Positions 9,666 through 17,525 of a stretch of DNA of 64,000 bases are shown one piece after another. Numbering within the stretch: position 1 is the stretch's first letter; each line of letters begins with the position of its first letter. This DNA comes from Spirosoma validum (lineage in GTDB: Bacteria > Bacteroidota > Bacteroidia > Cytophagales > Spirosomataceae), in NCBI RefSeq assembly GCF_014699035.1, contig NZ_JACXAA010000009.1, positions 248,001 through 312,000 on the forward strand. Reading direction: 5' to 3'. A model generated the notes under the pieces. That model saw only the letters and a program-made list of their open reading frames with translations, searched no databases and was not told the origin of the DNA. A program made the position numbers and the translations under genes.

Positions 9666-10478
9666 ATGAAAAAACTGTTCGCATTCCTTTTACTTTTTAG
9701 TTCAATTACGGCTTCTGCCAGTGAAGGCACCGACGAGTTGCCCGGCTCACCTGCGAAGAAAGTAAAATCGCTAAAAGTGATGACCTACAACATTCATCAC
9801 TGCAACCCACCATCAGAAGGAACAAAAATCGACGTAGCGGCCATTGCTCAGGTTATCTCGAAAGAAAAACCGGATTTGGTAGCGTTACAGGAAGTTGATG
9901 TCAACACAGAACGCTCAGGAAAGGGGTTGAATCAGGCTAAGGAATTGGCTCGCTTAACCAATATGCATTTCTTTTTTTCGAAAGCCATCGACCATCAGGG
10001 GGGCGATTATGGCGTGGCTGTTTTGTCGAGATTTCCCATTCTTGACTCAACGCGATTTATTCTCCCCATTGATCCGGCCATTGGTGGAGAGACAAGAACC
10101 ATAGCGGCTATCACGGTGGACGTAGCCCAAGGCCAAAAGATCCTCTTTGCCAGCACCCATCTGGATCTGAAAGAACCAAACCGGCTTAGTCAGGCCGAGT
10201 TAATCGTTAAGCAGTTTGCTTCATCTGGGCTGCCTATGATTCTGGGCGGAGATTTTAACGCACTCTCCGATAGCAAGGTGATTCAGTTTCTGGACCAGAC
10301 TTTTGTGCGCAGTTGCCAAACCTGTGCACCAACCATTCCGGTCAAGAACCCGAACCGAGCGATCGATTTTATCATGTATAAGCCAGATAGTACGTTCAAA
10401 AGTAAATCAACCCGCGTAATTGATGAACAATACGCGTCTGACCACCTGCCCGTTGTGGCAGAGCTAGATATAAACTGA
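9666..10478 (+). CDS. Secreted endonuclease/exonuclease/phosphatase (EEP) family hydrolase
   Basis: A 270-residue protein with a Sec signal (MKKLFAFLLLFSSITASAS). It shows the EEP fold motifs in order: VMTYNIHH near residue 38, ALQEVD near 77 (metal-binding Glu), STHLDLK near 164, ILGGDFNALSD near 194 (catalytic Asp and Asn) and ASDHLPV near the C-terminus (catalytic His). The family covers Mg-dependent nucleases, inositol phosphatases and sphingomyelinases, and this length and the RAIDFIMYKP block fit small phosphodiesterases of Bacteroidota. It probably cleaves phosphodiester bonds outside the cytoplasm, leaving monoesters for the neighbouring metallophosphoesterase. It closes the plus-strand cluster, followed by a strong hairpin at 10502-10546. 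Confidence 0.9.
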   Translation: MKKLFAFLLLFSSITASASEGTDELPGSPAKKVKSLKVMTYNIHHCNPPSEGTKIDVAAIAQVISKEKPDLVALQEVDVNTERSGKGLNQAKELARLTNMHFFFSKAIDHQGGDYGVAVLSRFPILDSTRFILPIDPAIGGETRTIAAITVDVAQGQKILFASTHLDLKEPNRLSQAELIVKQFASSGLPMILGGDFNALSDSKVIQFLDQTFVRSCQTCAPTIPVKNPNRAIDFIMYKPDSTFKSKSTRVIDEQYASDHLPVVAELDIN

Positions 10479-10501
10479 TAAATAGTATAGCGGATAGTGA
10501 G

Positions 10502-10546
10502 AAAAGCTCTCGAACATAGTCACGCGCTACGTTCGAGAGCTTTTTT
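10502..10546 (+). terminator. Rho-independent terminator after the EEP hydrolase gene
   Basis: Left arm AAAAGCTCTCGAAC (10502-10515) pairs with GTTCGAGAGCTTTT from 10531, and a run of six T follows. It lies 23 bases after the stop of the EEP gene on the same strand. Confidence 0.85.
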
Positions 10547-10625
10547 GTTAGTGCGTGGTTAAACCTCTGTGATTTGGTAGGTAACGCCCATAGTGGTAGG
10601 CAACAGACAGAATGGGGAAGTTAAC

Positions 10626-10658
10626 AAAAACGCCCCTCACAAGCTGTGAGGGGCGTTT
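10626..10658 (-). terminator. Terminator downstream of tRNA-Lys
   Basis: The stem CGCCCCTCAC / GTGAGGGGCG has a 5-base loop. On the minus strand the stem is followed by GTTTTTGTTAA, a T-rich tail, 24 bases after the 3' end of the tRNA gene. It therefore fits termination of the tRNA transcript. Confidence 0.8.
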
Positions 10659-10681
10659 CGTGCGAGGTTTTTATTATCTTG

Positions 10682-10754
10682 TGATCCGGCTGGGATTCGA
10701 ACCCAGGACCCATACATTAAAAGTGTATTGCTCTACCAGCTGAGCTACCAGATC
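10682..10754 (-). tRNA. tRNA-Lys (anticodon UUU)
   Basis: The minus strand folds as a complete 73-base tRNA. The acceptor arm GATCTGG pairs with CCGGATC with one T-G pair. The D arm is GCTC/GAGC, the anticodon arm ATACA/TGTAT has loop CTTTTAA, and the T arm CTGGG/CCCAG has loop TTCGAAT. The anticodon TTT occupies 10721-10719. The discriminator base is A, and the gene does not encode a full CCA end. T-rich DNA and a hairpin follow. Confidence 0.97.
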
Positions 10755-10834
10755 TTTTCCCTTTTCGATTAGACCAATCGTCGTCGTTTGGGAATGCAAA
10801 AGTAGGCGTTTCCTTTTCTAAACGCAAGAGGAGC

Positions 10835-11677
10835 CTAAAAAAAAGTTAATTGCTGGGTCAATTTTATGGCTTCTACAGCTTCTCGAACGTCGTGTACCCG
10901 TAGGATAGACGCCCCCTTTTGAAGGGCCACTGTGTTTAAAACGGTGGTGCCATTTAGGGCTTCATCGGCGCTGACATTCAGGGTTTTCCAGATGGTTGTT
11001 TTCCGGGATAAACCGACCAGTAAAGGCTCGTCAAATACATGTAGCGCACTTAGCTGACTCAGTAAAAAAAAATTTTGCGCTGGCGTCTTTGCAAAGCCAA
11101 ATCCGGGGTCTAGAATGACGTCTTTTACGCCCATCGACCGTAGTTCGACTAACCGTAAACCTAGTTCATCAATAACTTCGGTCACTAAATTCTGGTACGT
11201 GGCCAGCGATTGCATGGTTTGAGGTGTACCGCGCAGGTGCATCAGTACGTAGGGAACACCTAAGTCGGCGATGGTTTCGAACATGGTAGGGTCGAGTGTA
11301 CCACCTGCTACGTCGTTGATGAGCGCAGCCCCCGCTTCGACAGCCTGACGTCCGACTGATGCCCGGAACGTATCGATTGAAATCAGTGCGCTGGGAAAGC
11401 TGTCGATAATTGCTTCAATGGCGGGCAGGACCCGGTCTGCTTCTTCAGCAGGACTCACTTCAGGAGCTCCGGGGCGGGTTGAGTAGCCACCGATATCCAG
11501 GAACGTAGCGCCGTCGGCCAGCATTTTTTCAGCGATCTCAACGGTTCTATCGGACGAGACCCGGCTATTCTTGAAAAAAGAATCGGGCGTTACGTTCAGG
11601 ATGCCCATAACGACGGGTGTTGTCAAATCGACCAGCCGCCCCCGGCAGTTCAGCGTTTTTTTCGTAACTTTCGGCAT
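10835..11677 (-). CDS. folP: Dihydropteroate synthase
   Basis: A 280-residue cytosolic enzyme that condenses p-aminobenzoate with 6-hydroxymethyl-dihydropterin diphosphate in folate synthesis, the sulfonamide target. The family motifs are all present: VMGILNVTPDSFF near residue 24, DIGGYSTRPGAPEVS near 62, ISIDTFR near 98, INDVAGG near 118, ILDPGFGFAKT near 190 and GLSRK near 222, ending with RVHDV. The length is normal. The start ATG follows a 5' region shared with the divergent DUF1599 gene 84 bases away, an arrangement I recall as common in Bacteroidota. No sulfonamide resistance change can be inferred by eye. Confidence 0.97.
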   Translation of the reverse strand: MPKVTKKTLNCRGRLVDLTTPVVMGILNVTPDSFFKNSRVSSDRTVEIAEKMLADGATFLDIGGYSTRPGAPEVSPAEEADRVLPAIEAIIDSFPSALISIDTFRASVGRQAVEAGAALINDVAGGTLDPTMFETIADLGVPYVLMHLRGTPQTMQSLATYQNLVTEVIDELGLRLVELRSMGVKDVILDPGFGFAKTPAQNFFLLSQLSALHVFDEPLLVGLSRKTTIWKTLNVSADEALNGTTVLNTVALQKGASILRVHDVREAVEAIKLTQQLTFF

Positions 11678-11761
11678 AAAAAAAGTCGATAATTCATAGT
11701 CGTTCGTAGCAGAGGTTTGTTCCCTGATGTACTGTCGACTTCTGATTGTCGGCTAGCGACT

Positions 11762-12331
11762 ATGAATAATACCGAAACCGAATATCGGCAGGTTATCCAA
11801 CGCTGCAAAGATTTATTCCTGAAAAAAAATAAGGATTATGGTACGGCCTGGCGCATTCTGCGGTTACCCAGTATTACTGACCAGATTTACATCAAAGCCC
11901 AGCGCATCCGAACGTTGCAGGAAACAGGCGTCAGTCGCGTAGGTGAAGGAATTGAGCCAGAATTCGTCGGAATCATCAATTACTGCGTCATGGCGCTGAT
12001 TCAGTTGGAGTTAGATAATGATTCTAACGAAGGACCGCCCCGGATCGACATTCCAGCCGACGAACTCGAGCAGCTCTACGACGACCAGGTTGGCCGGGTT
12101 ATTGACCTGCTCTTTGCCAAAAATCACGATTACGGCGAAGCCTGGCGCGAAATGCGGGTAAGCTCAATGACGGATATCATTCTGATGAAATTACTCCGCA
12201 CGAAACAGATCGAAGACAACCGGGGTACTACGTTAGTTTCGGAAGGAGTGGAGGCCAATTATATGGATATGATCAATTACGCCGTTTTTTGTTTAATTAA
12301 AATGAGTAGCGCGGATGTCGTGTCCGCTTAA
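11762..12331 (+). CDS. DUF1599 protein with internal duplication
   Basis: A 189-residue cytosolic protein made of two tandem copies of the same module. Copy 1 carries KNKDYGTAWRILRLPSITDQ (about residues 22-41). Copy 2 carries KNHDYGEAWREMRVSSMTD (about 120-138). Both are followed by I..K..R...I and an EG(I/V)E....INYC/INYA block. The family is DUF1599, also described as a nucleotide-modification-associated domain, and its biochemical role is unknown. I chose the ATG at 11762 because the in-frame ATG at 11717 adds 15 residues without similarity to the repeat. The gene is divergent from folP and is followed by the DoxX-like gene 42 bases later, a pairing typical of the phylum. Confidence 0.9.
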   Translation: MNNTETEYRQVIQRCKDLFLKKNKDYGTAWRILRLPSITDQIYIKAQRIRTLQETGVSRVGEGIEPEFVGIINYCVMALIQLELDNDSNEGPPRIDIPADELEQLYDDQVGRVIDLLFAKNHDYGEAWREMRVSSMTDIILMKLLRTKQIEDNRGTTLVSEGVEANYMDMINYAVFCLIKMSSADVVSA

Positions 12332-12373
12332 CGATATTTCCTCTTCAGCGGATAAGCCATCCGCGTTACGTCG

Positions 12374-13519
12374 ATGAACCCAACTGCCACTCAGCCCAAA
12401 GTCAAAACCGGTACGCCACCGATGCTGATTGCCGCCCGTATCGCCCGTATATTGGTCGGCATCGTTTTTATTTTCTCGGGTCTGATCAAACTTAATGATC
12501 CTGTTGGCACGCAGATTAAGTTTGAAGAGTACTTTGAGGTCTTCGCGCAGGATGTTCCGTTGCTGCACGATTTTTTCATGGCGTTGGTGCCCTTTACGTT
12601 AGTGATGTCGGTGCTGTTCTGCGCTGCCGAAGTTATTCTGGGGGTAGCTCTGCTTGTATCTTATAAGCCAAAAGTTACGGTCTGGCTGTTATTTTTCCTG
12701 ATTGTCTTCTTTACATTTTTAACCTTCTATTCGGCTTACTTCGATCGCGTAACGGACTGTGGTTGCTTTGGGGATGCCATCAAACTTAAACCCTGGACGT
12801 CGTTCGGTAAGGACGTTATTCTGACGATTCTGATTCTATTCATTATGGGGCATCGCAATCGCCTGCGCGCCCGCAATACGGGTTGGATCGTGTCCTTAAC
12901 CATTCTGCTGACACTTGGTCTGGGTATTTATGCCGTTCAGTTTCTGCCTCCCCTCGATCTGTTGCCGTATGCAGTTGGGAAAAGTATTCCGGTTCAACTG
13001 AAGCCTTCAGAACCGTTACGGTATAAATACATTATGGAAAAAGACGGTAAGACAACGGAGTTCGAGCAGTATCCGTCAGACCAAAGCTATAAGTTCAAGG
13101 AAATGGTTCTGGTTAATGAAAGCGCCAAGCCGAAGATTACGGATTACCGAATCTGGAACGATGAAACGGATTTCACGCAGGAAACCTTTACCGGCAACAA
13201 GCTTTTCATTATCGTTAAAAATACCAAAGACATTGACGCGGGCAGCCTGCCTGCCATTCGGTCGCTGGTAGAAGGCTTGCAGGGTTCAACCGTTTCGCCC
13301 TATATCCTGACCTCCGTTAGCGATGGTGAGATTAAAGCCTTCCGTAAGGAATTTCAACTGGAGAACGTACCGTACTATAAAGCCGATGCGACCGTGCTGA
13401 AAACCATCATGCGTTCCAATCCTGGTACGTGGCTGATGCACGATGGCGTCGTGCGCGGCAAATGGCATTATAACAGTACACCCAATGCGGCAGACGTAGT
13501 TAAACTGGTGAATGAGTGA
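12374..13519 (+). CDS. DoxX/MauE-like membrane protein (BT_3928-type) with C-terminal thioredoxin-like region
   Basis: A 381-residue inner-membrane protein. Residues 15-190 contain four to five transmembrane helices of the DoxX/MauE type, with the block RILVGIVFIFSGLIKLNDP and, after the third helix, DCGCFGDAIKL, the MauE-like Cys pair. Residues about 210-380 are soluble and end with a thioredoxin-fold-like layout (SLPAIRSLVEGLQG, then a strand and VPYYKADATVLKTIMRSNPG). Homologues annotated as BT_3928 family sit in the same position after DUF1599 genes. The proposed role is redox or disulfide handling at the membrane, but this is not proven. The Cys-Gly-Cys pair is kept. Confidence 0.85.
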   Translation: MNPTATQPKVKTGTPPMLIAARIARILVGIVFIFSGLIKLNDPVGTQIKFEEYFEVFAQDVPLLHDFFMALVPFTLVMSVLFCAAEVILGVALLVSYKPKVTVWLLFFLIVFFTFLTFYSAYFDRVTDCGCFGDAIKLKPWTSFGKDVILTILILFIMGHRNRLRARNTGWIVSLTILLTLGLGIYAVQFLPPLDLLPYAVGKSIPVQLKPSEPLRYKYIMEKDGKTTEFEQYPSDQSYKFKEMVLVNESAKPKITDYRIWNDETDFTQETFTGNKLFIIVKNTKDIDAGSLPAIRSLVEGLQGSTVSPYILTSVSDGEIKAFRKEFQLENVPYYKADATVLKTIMRSNPGTWLMHDGVVRGKWHYNSTPNAADVVKLVNE

Positions 13520-13577
13520 ATAAGCGGATGAGTAAATAGTTGCCATAAGCTGTTATTTACTCATTTGCTCATTCACT
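13514..13577 (+). terminator. Long imperfect hairpin after the DoxX-like gene
   Basis: GAGTGAATAAGCGGATGAGT from 13514 pairs, with a few mismatches, with ACTCATTTGCTCATTCACTC ending at 13577. The left arm overlaps the stop codon of the DoxX-like gene. No clean T-tract follows, so it may be a processing or attenuation structure rather than a true terminator. Confidence 0.5.
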
Positions 13578-13608
13578 CCGGTCCGGCGTTCCGGTTCACT
13601 CATTGCGA

Positions 13609-14115
13609 ATGAAAAACATTTTCCTGATCGGTATGCCTTCGTCTGGCAAGAGTACGCTGGGTAAAGGCATAGCCGATGCGTTACATTATCGTTTTATCGA
13701 CACCGATAAGCTTATTGTTCGCGAAGAGGGGCGTTCCATTGCCGATATCTTTGCTCAGTCAGGTGAAGCTTATTTTCGCGAAGCGGAACGGCGGGTGCTA
13801 CGTACGATCCAACCAGGCGGTAGTTACGTTGTCTCGACGGGAGGGGGAATGCCCTGTTTCCACGAGAACATGGCTTACATAAATGCCACCGGTGTATCTG
13901 TGTTTCTGGACGTACCGGTTGACGTACTTACCCGGCGTATTCTGGCGCATGCACACGAAGATCGGCCACTGAATAATCCCAGTGATCCTGAGCTGCTGAC
14001 TGTTTTACAAAAGCGGTACGAGACCCGATTCCCTGTCTATTCAAAGGCCAACATCATTGTTTCAGGAGAAACAACGAAAGATGACATACTGAGCCGATTA
14101 GGAGCGTGGTTATAA
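13609..14115 (+). CDS. aroK: Shikimate kinase
   Basis: A 168-residue cytosolic kinase that phosphorylates shikimate in aromatic amino acid synthesis. It starts MKNIFLIGMPSSGKST with the Walker A loop at residues 8-16. Shikimate-binding D-T-D is near residue 32 (FIDTDKLI), the FREAER helix near 59, STGGGMP near 79 and the lid arginine in EDRPL near 124. The length is standard. I preferred the ATG at 13609 to an upstream TTG at 13603. The gene is followed immediately by a strong bidirectional terminator. Confidence 0.95.
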   Translation: MKNIFLIGMPSSGKSTLGKGIADALHYRFIDTDKLIVREEGRSIADIFAQSGEAYFREAERRVLRTIQPGGSYVVSTGGGMPCFHENMAYINATGVSVFLDVPVDVLTRRILAHAHEDRPLNNPSDPELLTVLQKRYETRFPVYSKANIIVSGETTKDDILSRLGAWL

Positions 14116-14150
14116 ACAAAACGGACCGTCTCAGGACGGTCCGTTTTGTT
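14115..14150. terminator. Bidirectional terminator between aroK and the FadL-like gene
   Basis: AACAAAACGGACCGTC (14115-14130) pairs perfectly with GACGGTCCGTTTTGTT (14135-14150) around the loop TCAG. A- and T-rich arms on both sides suit termination of both converging genes. Confidence 0.85.
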
Positions 14151-14168
14151 TATACTACAGATTTCAGG

Positions 14169-15743
14169 TTAGAAGAAAACACCTACCGATAGGGTCACAT
14201 TGGTGCTGCGATTATCAATCGCAACAGTCGGCGAATTGGCGTCGGAGTTCAGTTGATAAGCCGAATATCCCGATTTGTAAGTGAGGTATGAGCCCGATAG
14301 GTCGGCGAAGAAACGGGTGTTCCGTATACCAGCCCCAGCCGTCAATAACAGCTTTGACCGATCAGCTCTCGCTACCCGATCCAGATCAACTTTGTAGGCG
14401 CTGGGCAAATAGCCAACGCCCGCCCGCAAGCGGAGTAAGCCCGCCCGTATTTCAGCGCCCGCCCGAACATTCACTACGTTCTGGTAGGCGAGTTGAACTT
14501 CTTGTTTGACGTCATTTTTAAAATCGGTGTTGTCCTGCTGTGCCGAAAAATAGGATGTCCGTACGCGCATACCCTGATAATTGACGTATTCGGCCGTTGC
14601 GGTGATGAAGCCAAGCTTACCCTTGTTAAGGAAATACGTAAGACCACCCGATGCCCGTAAGGGTGTCTGTAGCGTATACTCAAAGTTATCGTAGGGGGTA
14701 ACGACGTCTATACTACCCGGTTGCACAGGAATACCCGGATCTTTGGCCACTGCCGACAGCGACTGGCTAAAGACTTCTCTGGCGCTGCTGAGCGTAGGCG
14801 ATATAATGTTGGCACCTAGCTGGACATCTGGAGTCAGTTTGTAAAGCAAACCAAGCGATGCGCTGAAACCGTTACCATTCACCTCAAATCGGTTCGTTTG
14901 ACCATAGTTGACAAACGACTGACCATTAACCGGCGTTTCCAGGAATACAAACTCCGACGAATACCGCAAATGAGTCAGCGCAATAGAGCCACCAATGTAC
15001 AGTTTATCATCTAAGTTTCCGGCATAAGCCAGCGTCCATTGCGAATGAGTACCCGAGCGGCTCAGAGTCGATCGTTGATCTTTCGGCGTACTGGCATCCG
15101 CACGCGTATAAGGCGGTCCTGAGTAGTTGGTTGCTGCATTCGTGGTAGGATCAATGAGAAATAATCCATAAGCAGCCGCTTCCTTAAAATCTGCCCGGCG
15201 CTCATTAGGTCTATAAGCATCGCTTAATGCCTGTTCACTATAGCCAGCGCTATTTGCTCCATTTACATAGGTTTGCAGAAGAGAAGAATTTTGGTTGTTG
15301 TTCCGCCCGTATGCATCGGAATAATCGAAGAAGTTGGCTGACTGCGAATAGGAAATACCCCAGGCCGATCGGTGTAAACGTCGGTTGCGATTGTCACCAC
15401 CCGCGAAGATGGCGCTGAACTGACCGATACTGACTTTCCCCATACTTCCAGCCGTTTGTTGACCCAGAAATGTACTCTGGTTGTTGGAAGACGTAAAGGA
15501 TGGGCTGATGCTCAGCTCCGAACGATTGTAGAAGGCAAGGCCGGCGGCATTCCCAAACAGGTTACTGGCGTCGCCCCCTAAGGCCGTATGATTACCGCCG
15601 ATACCCCGGAAACGGGCTGTGCCATTCTGACTGAAATCAGAAAAGCGAAAGGCATCGTCTGCGTAATCGTAGGCTGTCCCCTGGCCAAACGCCAACGGAG
15701 ATAGCAACACCAGCGATGCCGAAAAAATGAATAGTTTATTCAT
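14169..15743 (-). CDS. OmpP1/FadL-family outer-membrane transport protein
   Basis: A 524-residue outer-membrane beta barrel. It starts with a Sec signal (MNKLFIFSASLVLLSPLAFG) and then the FadL-like N-terminal segment with RFRGIGGNHTALGGDASNLF and NAAGLAFYNRSELSISPSF, which fits the hatch region of FadL/TodX porins. The remainder alternates short aromatic strands with polar loops, ending in a terminal strand SVGVFF whose last residue is Phe, as expected for BAM recognition. FadL homologues let hydrophobic molecules such as fatty acids cross the outer membrane, but the substrate here is unknown. It stands alone, convergent with aroK, and starts about 175 bases from the 3' end of the next minus-strand gene. 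Confidence 0.85.
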   Translation of the reverse strand: MNKLFIFSASLVLLSPLAFGQGTAYDYADDAFRFSDFSQNGTARFRGIGGNHTALGGDASNLFGNAAGLAFYNRSELSISPSFTSSNNQSTFLGQQTAGSMGKVSIGQFSAIFAGGDNRNRRLHRSAWGISYSQSANFFDYSDAYGRNNNQNSSLLQTYVNGANSAGYSEQALSDAYRPNERRADFKEAAAYGLFLIDPTTNAATNYSGPPYTRADASTPKDQRSTLSRSGTHSQWTLAYAGNLDDKLYIGGSIALTHLRYSSEFVFLETPVNGQSFVNYGQTNRFEVNGNGFSASLGLLYKLTPDVQLGANIISPTLSSAREVFSQSLSAVAKDPGIPVQPGSIDVVTPYDNFEYTLQTPLRASGGLTYFLNKGKLGFITATAEYVNYQGMRVRTSYFSAQQDNTDFKNDVKQEVQLAYQNVVNVRAGAEIRAGLLRLRAGVGYLPSAYKVDLDRVARADRSKLLLTAGAGIRNTRFFADLSGSYLTYKSGYSAYQLNSDANSPTVAIDNRSTNVTLSVGVFF

Positions 15744-15859
15744 GGCTTTAAAGCGATTGGTGGACCATGTTACGTTGATGGTATTTAGAGTTGATAAACG
15801 TACAAACGTTTAATAGGTGTATATAAAAAATTGACGTAACACACTCACGAATACAAAAC

Positions 15860-15900
15860 GAAAATCCCCGCCAATTGTCCTAATTAGCGGGGATTTTTTA
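15860..15900 (-). terminator. Terminator after the Gly/Tyr-rich lipoprotein gene
   Basis: The stem AAAATCCCCGC / GCGGGGATTTT lies 20-60 bases beyond the stop at 15920. On the minus strand it is followed by CGTTTTGT. T-rich sequence on the plus side could also serve the other direction. Confidence 0.7.
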
Positions 15901-15919
15901 ATAACAATTTTAAAAATAC

Positions 15920-17209
15920 TTAGCGTGGGCCACGGCCGCCACCACCTGAGTAGCCACCACCACCTCCGCCACCCCCACTAGGGGCGCTGTAGCTCGGTGC
16001 GCTATAGCTACGGCTTGGTGCACTATAGCTAGGCTGTGATTGCTGGAAGCTCGGCTGGTTGTAGTTACCCCGGCTTTGGCTTTGATACGAAGGCTGCTGG
16101 TAACTTGGCTGCGATTGCTGATAGCCACGGGTACTGTTGCCACTGTTGGAAGGCGTATAATTACCCCGACTGCTCTGACGCGGACGAGCGTAATACTCGC
16201 TGTTGGAATTACTGTTATACGACGGAGCTGAATTACCTGCTGAACTGCTGTTCACCCGGTTGCCGTTGTCATAATAATAATTGCCCCGGCTACTATTCGT
16301 TGGGCGTGAGTAATACCCGTTGTTCGAAGCCGTCCCCGAGTTCGTAGCGCCACTACGTCCACTGCCGGAGTTGTACGCCCGAGGTGAGTTATCAAAACCT
16401 GACGAGTACCGACCTGCAGTACGTCCACCACTAGAGGAGTATGACCGATTCCGATACGGATCAGCGCCCGTTACGTAGTTGTTATTGATGATAACCGGGC
16501 TCCCGTAATAGCCGCCGTATCCGTAGTTCCCACCATAGAATGGCGAATAGAACGGACTGTAGCCGCCGAAACCACCAAACCCTCCAAAACCGCCATAAGC
16601 ATATGAGCTGTAGAATGGATCATACCCATAGCCGAACGGCGAATAACCAAAGGAACTGCCGTAGAAAGGCGAATAAAATGGACTTCCGAAACCAAAACTG
16701 TTGAAACCACCATAGCCCAAAGCACCTATGCCTAAACCAAGGCCAAGGCCGTTATTGAAGCCCATGTTGTTAAAGCCCCAGCGGTTCCAGCTGTAAGCCG
16801 ACGTCATAGCGGAATTGTAGCCGTTTGCAAATCCAGACGTGTAAGCATTTGTGCCATCGTCGCTCCAGCCCGGATCGGGTGAAAGACCACGGTTTAGCTT
16901 ACGGGTGCTCAACTCCGAGTAATACTCATCTGTATTGGCGTTGTAGCCCTGCTGCTCGTCGTTATAATCGGGGTTCGCGTTACGTAACGACCGTTGTTGG
17001 CGGTCTATGCGTTGTTGCTGACGGTTGGATTGATAATCGCTGTACCCGTCCGATTGACGGTTGCTGGCATATACTTCCGTGTTACCGGAACTGCCGTACA
17101 GGTCATCCACTTCACCAGCATTCTGAGCAGTCTGACGGCTGGAGGTACAGCTCCAGAAACCCATCAGCGCCACCAGAGTCAGGCAAGAATATAGGCGTTG
17201 CTTTTTCAT
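15920..17209 (-). CDS. Low-complexity Gly/Tyr/Ser-rich lipoprotein
   Basis: A 429-residue exported protein. Residues 1-21 (MKKQRLYSCLTLVALMGFWSC) form a lipoprotein signal with Cys at 21. Residues 35-115 are rich in Gln, Arg, Asn and Tyr. Residues 150-245 are a Gly-Phe-Tyr-Ser repeat region with recurring YSPFY, GFGGFG and GYGG units. Residues 265-410 consist of Ser/Asn/Tyr/Gln repeats with recurring YYARP/YYSRP, SRGNY and YSAPS units. The end is a run of glycines. No catalytic domain is visible. Such composition favours adhesive or phase-separating behaviour, and the lipid anchor suggests an envelope structural role. The gene has its own promoter (see 17290-17319). Confidence 0.8.
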   Translation of the reverse strand: MKKQRLYSCLTLVALMGFWSCTSSRQTAQNAGEVDDLYGSSGNTEVYASNRQSDGYSDYQSNRQQQRIDRQQRSLRNANPDYNDEQQGYNANTDEYYSELSTRKLNRGLSPDPGWSDDGTNAYTSGFANGYNSAMTSAYSWNRWGFNNMGFNNGLGLGLGIGALGYGGFNSFGFGSPFYSPFYGSSFGYSPFGYGYDPFYSSYAYGGFGGFGGFGGYSPFYSPFYGGNYGYGGYYGSPVIINNNYVTGADPYRNRSYSSSGGRTAGRYSSGFDNSPRAYNSGSGRSGATNSGTASNNGYYSRPTNSSRGNYYYDNGNRVNSSSAGNSAPSYNSNSNSEYYARPRQSSRGNYTPSNSGNSTRGYQQSQPSYQQPSYQSQSRGNYNQPSFQQSQPSYSAPSRSYSAPSYSAPSGGGGGGGGYSGGGGRGPR

Positions 17210-17525
17210 TTGGCCAGGGAATTAATTGTAGTAAACACGCATAATGAACGTCCTTTCAATCTATAACACAGGATTGAGTGGTTTGATTACAAAAATAGAG
17301 TAAAAACCTATCTTTGCAAGTCCTATATGTATTAGATTCCCATTTATTCAATAAGGTTTAATCCGTTTTTAAAAAAAGTTAAATATGGTCCAGAATTGTC
17401 AGGCGTTGTCTATGATAAATCGGATGACGTAAAGACTGAGCAGGGTTCCTGAAAAGCATACCTGACTGGCCTTTACTTGTCTGAAAATCATTAACCAAGC
17501 CTGATTACGTCTGACCTGTGTACGC
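17210..17525. other. Divergent promoter region between the lipoprotein gene and proS
   Basis: This 316-base gap has no open frame of note. It carries TAnnTTTG elements in both directions (17290-17297 minus, 17309-17316 plus). The piece around 17389-17408 (GGTCCAGAATTGTCAGGC) resembles the arm of the hairpin after proS (GGTCCGGTATTGTCAGGC at 19018-19035), so the same short repeat flanks the gene. Confidence 0.5.
17290..17319 (-). promoter_or_regulatory. Bacteroidota-type promoter of the Gly/Tyr-rich lipoprotein gene
   Basis: On the minus strand TTG (17319-17317) is followed after 19 bases by TATTTTTG (17297-17290), a full match to the Bacteroidota -7 element TAnnTTTG with a -33 TTG. Initiation would be near 17283, about 70 bases before the start codon. 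A plus-strand TATCTTTG at 17309-17316 could serve proS in the opposite direction. Confidence 0.6.

Noticed and set aside
16036..17244. Cys- and Ser-rich plus-strand frames opposite the Gly/Tyr-rich gene
   Set aside because: Their composition is the reverse reading of the repeats in the lipoprotein gene, whose signal peptide and promoter fit the minus strand.
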